Below are positions 22,719 to 26,823 of a DNA stretch of 26,823 nucleotides, piece after piece. The DNA is taken from positions 1 to 26,823 of the forward strand of contig JAAYYX010000158.1 in NCBI GenBank assembly GCA_012515135.1. Reading direction: 5' to 3'. This stretch comes from Clostridiales bacterium (GTDB lineage: Bacteria; Bacillota; Clostridia; Peptostreptococcales; Anaerovoracaceae). The stretch's first letter is position 1. The number at the start of each line of letters is the position of its first letter. A program made the translations under genes and the position numbers. The notes beneath the pieces are model-generated. The model worked only from the letters and a program-made list of their open reading frames with translations. It had not been told where the DNA came from and ran no database searches.

Positions 22719-25700
22719 ATGTTCAAAAAATTATCGGAAAAACCTATAGCAGAAGTGCAAAACGCACAGGCCGACAAATGGGAGAAGGAAGATCTTCTCA
22801 AAGAATGCCTTTCTTCCAGAGAAAACAGCCCTTCCTTCATTTTTTACGAAGGACCTCCCACCGCCAACGGAAAACCTGGTATACACCATGTGATGGCAAG
22901 GACTCTGAAAGACTCGGTTTGCCGTTATAAAACCATGCGGGGATACAAAGTAAACAGAAAAGCCGGGTGGGATACCCATGGACTTCCCGTTGAGATAGAA
23001 GTGGAAAGACAACTGGGAATGACCGGCAAGCAGGACATAGAAAAATACGGGATCGCAAAGTTCAATGAAAAATGCAAAGAATCTGTTTTTATATATTACA
23101 ATCAGTGGGAAGAAATGACCAAAAGAATGGGATTCCTGATAGATCTGGACGATCCTTATATAACCCTGGAAAACGATTATATAGAAACAGTATGGTGGAT
23201 ACAAAAGGAATTTTTCAAAGCGGGTCTCATCTATGAAGGACATAAGATACTGCCATACTGTCCCCGCTGCGGTACCGGACTGGCATCCCATGAAGTGGCT
23301 CAAGGGTACAAGGAAGAGCAAGTCCTTACAGTTACCGCCAAATTCAAACTGAAGGAAGCGGACAATGAATATTTTCTTGCATGGACCACTACTCCGTGGA
23401 CAGTTCCTTCAAATGTGGCTTTGGCTGTGGGCCCTGATCTTGATTATGTAAAAGCAAAAATGACACAGGGAGATGAAAAAGGAAACATTTTCTATGTGGC
23501 CAAAGTCCTTGCGGAAAAAGTCCTTTCGGTTTCCGGAACTTATGAGATCCTGGAAGAACTGAAAGGGAAGGATCTTGAATACAAAGAATATGAACAGCTG
23601 ATGCCTTACATAAAACCCGAGAAAAAAGCCTTTTTTGTATGCTGCGGAGATTATGTAACAGTTGAGGACGGTACCGGGATAGTACATACAGCGCCTGCTT
23701 TTGGAGAAGATGACTATTCAACAGGCAGGAAGTATGACCTTCCGGTGATAAACCCTGTGGATGATCAGGGACTTTTCACAGACACTCCGTGGAAGGGTCG
23801 TTTTGTTATGGAAGAGGGATTGGATGTTGAGATATTAAAAGATCTTGCAAAAAATAATAAAGTTTTTTCAAAAGAAAAAATGATGCATAATTATCCCCAC
23901 TGCTGGAGATGCAGCACCTCACTGATATATTATGCAAAACCCAGCTGGTATATAGAAATGAGCAAGCTGAGAGAACAGCTGGTTTCCAATAATAATGAAG
24001 TGAACTGGTATCCTGATTTTGTGGGAGAAAAACGTTTCGGCAACTGGCTTGAAGAAGTCAAGGACTGGGCAATATCCAGGAATCGTTACTGGGGCACACC
24101 AATACCCATATGGCGCTGTAGCTGCGGCCGGCTTGAATGTATAGGAAGCCGGGCAGAACTGATTGAAAGATCCATTGAAAACATAGATGAAAACATAGAA
24201 CTGCACAGACCTTATGTGGATGATGTCCATATAAAATGTCCGGCCTGCGGAGAGAAAATGCAAAGGATCCCCGAAGTGATAGACTGCTGGTTCGACAGTG
24301 GGTCAATGCCCTTTGGACAGAGACATTATCCTTTTGAAAACAAAGAAAATTTTGATGAAGAGCTGTTCCCCGCAGACTTCATATGCGAAGGAATAGATCA
24401 GACAAGAGGATGGTTCTATTCTCTTATGGCAATATCGACTTTTATAAAAGGAACATCACCTTACAGGAACTGTCTTGTAAATGATCTTATTCTGGATAAG
24501 AACGGCAAAAAAATGAGTAAAAGCCGCGGCAACACTGTGGATCCGTTCACACTTTTTGACAAATACGGTGCAGATGCCACAAGATGGTATATGCTGAATG
24601 TTTCCCCCGCATGGGCCCCCACCAGATTTGATGAGGAAGGGCTCAAGGAGACAGTCAGCAAGTTTTTTGGTACACTTAAAAATGTATATAACTTTTTTGT
24701 TCTTTATTCCAACCAGGACAAAGTGGATCCCAGAGATTTTGATGTGCCCTGCGAAAAAAGACCTGAACTTGACAGATGGATAATTTCAAAATACAACAAG
24801 CTCATAAAAGAAGTCGAAGAAGAAATGGACAGATATGACCACATGAAATCTGTTCGCAAGATACAATATTTCGTTGCGGAAGATCTTTCAAACTGGTATA
24901 TAAGAAGGGCCAGGAGAAGGTTCTGGGCAGAAGAGCTTACCGAGGACAAAAAAGCTGTATATGCGACAACATACGAAGTACTGAAAGGTGTGTCACAGCT
25001 GATCGCACCCTTTGCCCCCTTTATCGCCGATGAGATATACTGCAATCTTTCAGAAGGTGAATCAGTTCATATTTCATATTTCCCTGAATTTAATGAAAGC
25101 CTTACTGATGACTTTACAGAGGAAAGAATGGATCTGGTCCGGGACATGGTCGGACTGGGAAGAGGAATAAGAGAGAAGGAAAGGATCAAGGTCAGACAGC
25201 CTTTAAGAAGCATACTTGTTGACGGCAAGTACGCTTCACTTATAAGGGATATGGTACCTCTTATAAAAGATGAGCTCAATGTAAAAGAAGTTATATTTGA
25301 AAAGGATCTGACAGAATATATGAGTTACAGTCTAAAACCTGATTTCAAAGTTGCGGGACCTTTGCTGGGAGGAAAGATAAAAGCCTTTGCAGTCGCTTTA
25401 TCAAAAGAGGATCCGGCGGATTTTGTCTCTAGAATGAAAAAAGAAGGCGGGATTCATATGGAGCTTGAGGGAGAAAATGTCAATATAACACCGGAAATGA
25501 CAGATATCAGAATAGATGCCAAAGAAGGATTTGCTGTTGCCATGGAGGGAAACCTCTTTACTATTCTGGATACCGGTCTTGACAGGGAGCTTGTAGAAGA
25601 AGGTCTTGCCAGGGAAATAGTATCGAAAGTCCAGCAGCTCAGAAAGCAGAAAGATTTTGAGATGATGGATAATATAATCATTACCCTTGATGCCGGCGAA

Positions 25701-25838
25701 GAAGTAAAGGAAGCCATCAAAAAATATGAGAAATACATCATGAAAGAGACACTGGCAACTGAAATAAAAGAAGATAAAACGAAAGAAAAATACAATATAA
25801 ACGGACATGATACCGGTATTGATGTTAAAAAAATATGA
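22719..25838 (+). CDS. ileS: Isoleucyl-tRNA synthetase
   Basis: A 1039-aa class I synthetase that charges tRNA-Ile and edits valine. The HIGH-equivalent motif is in GPPTANGKPGIHHV (GIHH at 54-57) and KMSKS is at 598-602. The CP1 editing region has FLAWTTTPWTVPSN. The C-terminal anticodon-binding and extension parts are present. The length and motif form match the type-2-like (eukaryote-like) IleS, which in other organisms is often less sensitive to mupirocin; resistance here is not shown. An upstream GTG (22641) keeps the frame open for 26 more codons. ATG 22719 is chosen because AAGGAG lies before it and the leader encodes non-conserved sequence. Confidence 0.97.
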   Translation: MFKKLSEKPIAEVQNAQADKWEKEDLLKECLSSRENSPSFIFYEGPPTANGKPGIHHVMARTLKDSVCRYKTMRGYKVNRKAGWDTHGLPVEIEVERQLGMTGKQDIEKYGIAKFNEKCKESVFIYYNQWEEMTKRMGFLIDLDDPYITLENDYIETVWWIQKEFFKAGLIYEGHKILPYCPRCGTGLASHEVAQGYKEEQVLTVTAKFKLKEADNEYFLAWTTTPWTVPSNVALAVGPDLDYVKAKMTQGDEKGNIFYVAKVLAEKVLSVSGTYEILEELKGKDLEYKEYEQLMPYIKPEKKAFFVCCGDYVTVEDGTGIVHTAPAFGEDDYSTGRKYDLPVINPVDDQGLFTDTPWKGRFVMEEGLDVEILKDLAKNNKVFSKEKMMHNYPHCWRCSTSLIYYAKPSWYIEMSKLREQLVSNNNEVNWYPDFVGEKRFGNWLEEVKDWAISRNRYWGTPIPIWRCSCGRLECIGSRAELIERSIENIDENIELHRPYVDDVHIKCPACGEKMQRIPEVIDCWFDSGSMPFGQRHYPFENKENFDEELFPADFICEGIDQTRGWFYSLMAISTFIKGTSPYRNCLVNDLILDKNGKKMSKSRGNTVDPFTLFDKYGADATRWYMLNVSPAWAPTRFDEEGLKETVSKFFGTLKNVYNFFVLYSNQDKVDPRDFDVPCEKRPELDRWIISKYNKLIKEVEEEMDRYDHMKSVRKIQYFVAEDLSNWYIRRARRRFWAEELTEDKKAVYATTYEVLKGVSQLIAPFAPFIADEIYCNLSEGESVHISYFPEFNESLTDDFTEERMDLVRDMVGLGRGIREKERIKVRQPLRSILVDGKYASLIRDMVPLIKDELNVKEVIFEKDLTEYMSYSLKPDFKVAGPLLGGKIKAFAVALSKEDPADFVSRMKKEGGIHMELEGENVNITPEMTDIRIDAKEGFAVAMEGNLFTILDTGLDRELVEEGLAREIVSKVQQLRKQKDFEMMDNIIITLDAGEEVKEAIKKYEKYIMKETLATEIKEDKTKEKYNINGHDTGIDVKKI

Positions 25839-25850
25839 TGGGAGCAGAAA

Positions 25851-26132
25851 ATGGCGGTAACAAGAGAACAACTTGACAGGATATCAAAGATAAATGAAAA
25901 AGAGCACGCCCACATAGTAGACAGTTTCGCCGTGCTTGGGAGGGAACCGGAGAAAATCGCAATAAGACAGGGGATAGATCTGGAAGATATAATCCTGATA
26001 CTCAGAGCTTATGATCTGCAGCTGGGAAATGAATGGGGAGATGAGAGATACGACATCGGTATCTGGCACAAAACTCCGGTTGCCGAAATAAAGGCCTTTG
26101 TGAACGATCGTTATCCGGGCAATTTGAAATGA
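25851..26132 (+). CDS. 93-aa protein of unknown function
   Basis: A small, mostly helical, charged protein with no signal peptide, membrane segment or cysteine. It starts 12 bp after ileS with GGGAG ahead of the ATG, and its stop overlaps the rlmN start (ATGA), so it is translationally coupled to both neighbours. Features that could aid recognition are an IRQGIDLEDIILILRAYDL helix region and the C-terminal VNDRYPGN stretch. I do not recognise a family. The tight spacing supports it being a real gene. Confidence 0.8.
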   Translation: MAVTREQLDRISKINEKEHAHIVDSFAVLGREPEKIAIRQGIDLEDIILILRAYDLQLGNEWGDERYDIGIWHKTPVAEIKAFVNDRYPGNLK

Positions 26133-26823
26133 AAAACATAAGCGGCATGACTTTGCCGGAAATGCAGATATATCTTGAAAAAATCGGAGAAAAGCCATAC
26201 AGGGCCGCTCAGGTTTTCAGGTGGATATATCATGGTGTGAAAAACTTTGACGAAATGACAGATCTTTCAAAGGAGCTGAGACAAAAGCTAAAAGAGAAAG
26301 CCGTCATAAATATGCCCCGCATAGAGGAAGTGAAAACATCCTCATCGGATGAAACAAAAAAATATCTTCTTTCAATGAAAGACGAAAGTCTCGTTGAAAG
26401 TGTGCTAATGAAATATGATTACGGTTTTTCCGTTTGCATATCCTCCCAAGCGGGATGTGCGATGGGCTGTTCATTCTGTGCTTCTGCCAAAGGAGGCAAA
26501 AAAAGAGACCTTGAAGCCGGAGAAATGACAGGACAGATACTGGCGATAGCCAATGACACAGGGAACAAAGCCGGCCATGTGGTTATCATGGGCACGGGTG
26601 AACCCTTTGACAATTATGAGAACACATCAAAATTCATAAAAATCATAAACGATAAAAAAGGCCTGAATATAGGTATGAGAAATATTACGGTTTCCACCTG
26701 CGGGGTCATACCGGGGATCGAAAGATTTGCGGAGGAGTTTCCGAATGCCAATCTGGCCGTTTCTCTCCATTCTGTTTCAGATGAGACAAGGACCTCTCTT
26801 ATGCCCATAAATAAGAAGTACCC
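26129..26823 (+). CDS. rlmN: RlmN-family radical SAM methyltransferase (partial, 3' end cut)
   Basis: The frame runs open from ATG 26129 to the window end, giving 231 residues of a protein usually about 345 aa. The N-terminal HhH-like region (KPYRAAQVFRWIYHG) and the radical SAM cluster motif CAMGCSFC are diagnostic of RlmN/Cfr. STCGVIPGI and the 'NLAVSLHS' stretch are also seen. RlmN makes m2A2503 in 23S rRNA and m2A37 in some tRNAs. The usual MGMGEP motif reads MGTGEPFDN here. The methyl-carrying C-terminal cysteine is beyond the window. Some Clostridia carry two RlmN paralogs, and Cfr is a homolog, so the exact type is open. Confidence 0.9.
   Translation, partial: MKNISGMTLPEMQIYLEKIGEKPYRAAQVFRWIYHGVKNFDEMTDLSKELRQKLKEKAVINMPRIEEVKTSSSDETKKYLLSMKDESLVESVLMKYDYGFSVCISSQAGCAMGCSFCASAKGGKKRDLEAGEMTGQILAIANDTGNKAGHVVIMGTGEPFDNYENTSKFIKIINDKKGLNIGMRNITVSTCGVIPGIERFAEEFPNANLAVSLHSVSDETRTSLMPINKKY

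Noticed and set aside
1..26823. CRISPR array, insertion sequence, prophage, tRNA or rRNA gene
   Set aside because: No spaced identical repeats, transposase, integrase or tRNA-like cloverleaf was seen; the genes are typical chromosomal ones with even base composition.

Overview
This window looks like chromosome of a low-to-moderate GC Gram-positive anaerobe of the class Clostridia. The evidence is the gene order nusA-ylxR-ylxQ-infB-rbfA-nrnA-truB-ribF-rpsO-pnp, strong AGGAGG-type ribosome binding sites, heavy use of AGA/AGG arginine and ATA isoleucine codons, a clostridial-type PNPase, and a yybP-ykoY riboswitch ahead of a TerC-family gene. Genus cannot be fixed from sequence alone. All genes are on the + strand except one 65-codon gene. 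There are no rRNA, tRNA, CRISPR, IS or phage features, and no gene-free stretch reaches 300 bases.

Region 1 (1-10723) is the translation and RNA-metabolism operon: the NusA C-terminal tail, RnpM/YlxR, an L7Ae-like protein, IF2, RbfA, a DHH nanoRNase, TruB and RibF. Two genes unusual at this site follow, a class II aldolase-fold protein and a small membrane protein with a zinc ribbon. Then come rpsO (own leader and terminator) and pnp. The pnp leader places the Shine-Dalgarno sequence in the loop of a hairpin whose 3' arm contains the start codon.

Region 2 (10724-11464) is a small intergenic island: a 65-aa membrane-anchored protein on the minus strand, and a 131-aa MMP-like zincin on the plus strand, each bounded by a terminator.

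Region 3 (11464-21402) is a peptide uptake and processing cluster. A near-consensus promoter overlapped by two related palindromic elements leads into an S66 LD-carboxypeptidase-family protein, a complete five-part oligopeptide ABC transporter, an M20 peptidase, and a 684-residue protein that fuses an apparently intact PepV-like M20 dipeptidase to an apparently complete IclR-type regulator (winged HTH plus effector domain). I see no terminator inside the cluster. The inferred logic is import and breakdown of peptides, possibly cell-wall peptides, by enzymes one of which carries its own transcription factor. This fusion is the most novel item in the window.

Region 4 (21403-26823) begins with a promoter and a Mn2+ riboswitch with a terminator expression platform, followed by the TerC-family membrane protein. 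Next is ileS (long type-2-like form) with a consensus promoter and a compact terminator-like leader but no T-box. A 93-aa protein of unknown function and the start of an RlmN-family radical SAM methyltransferase, cut by the window end, close the region.
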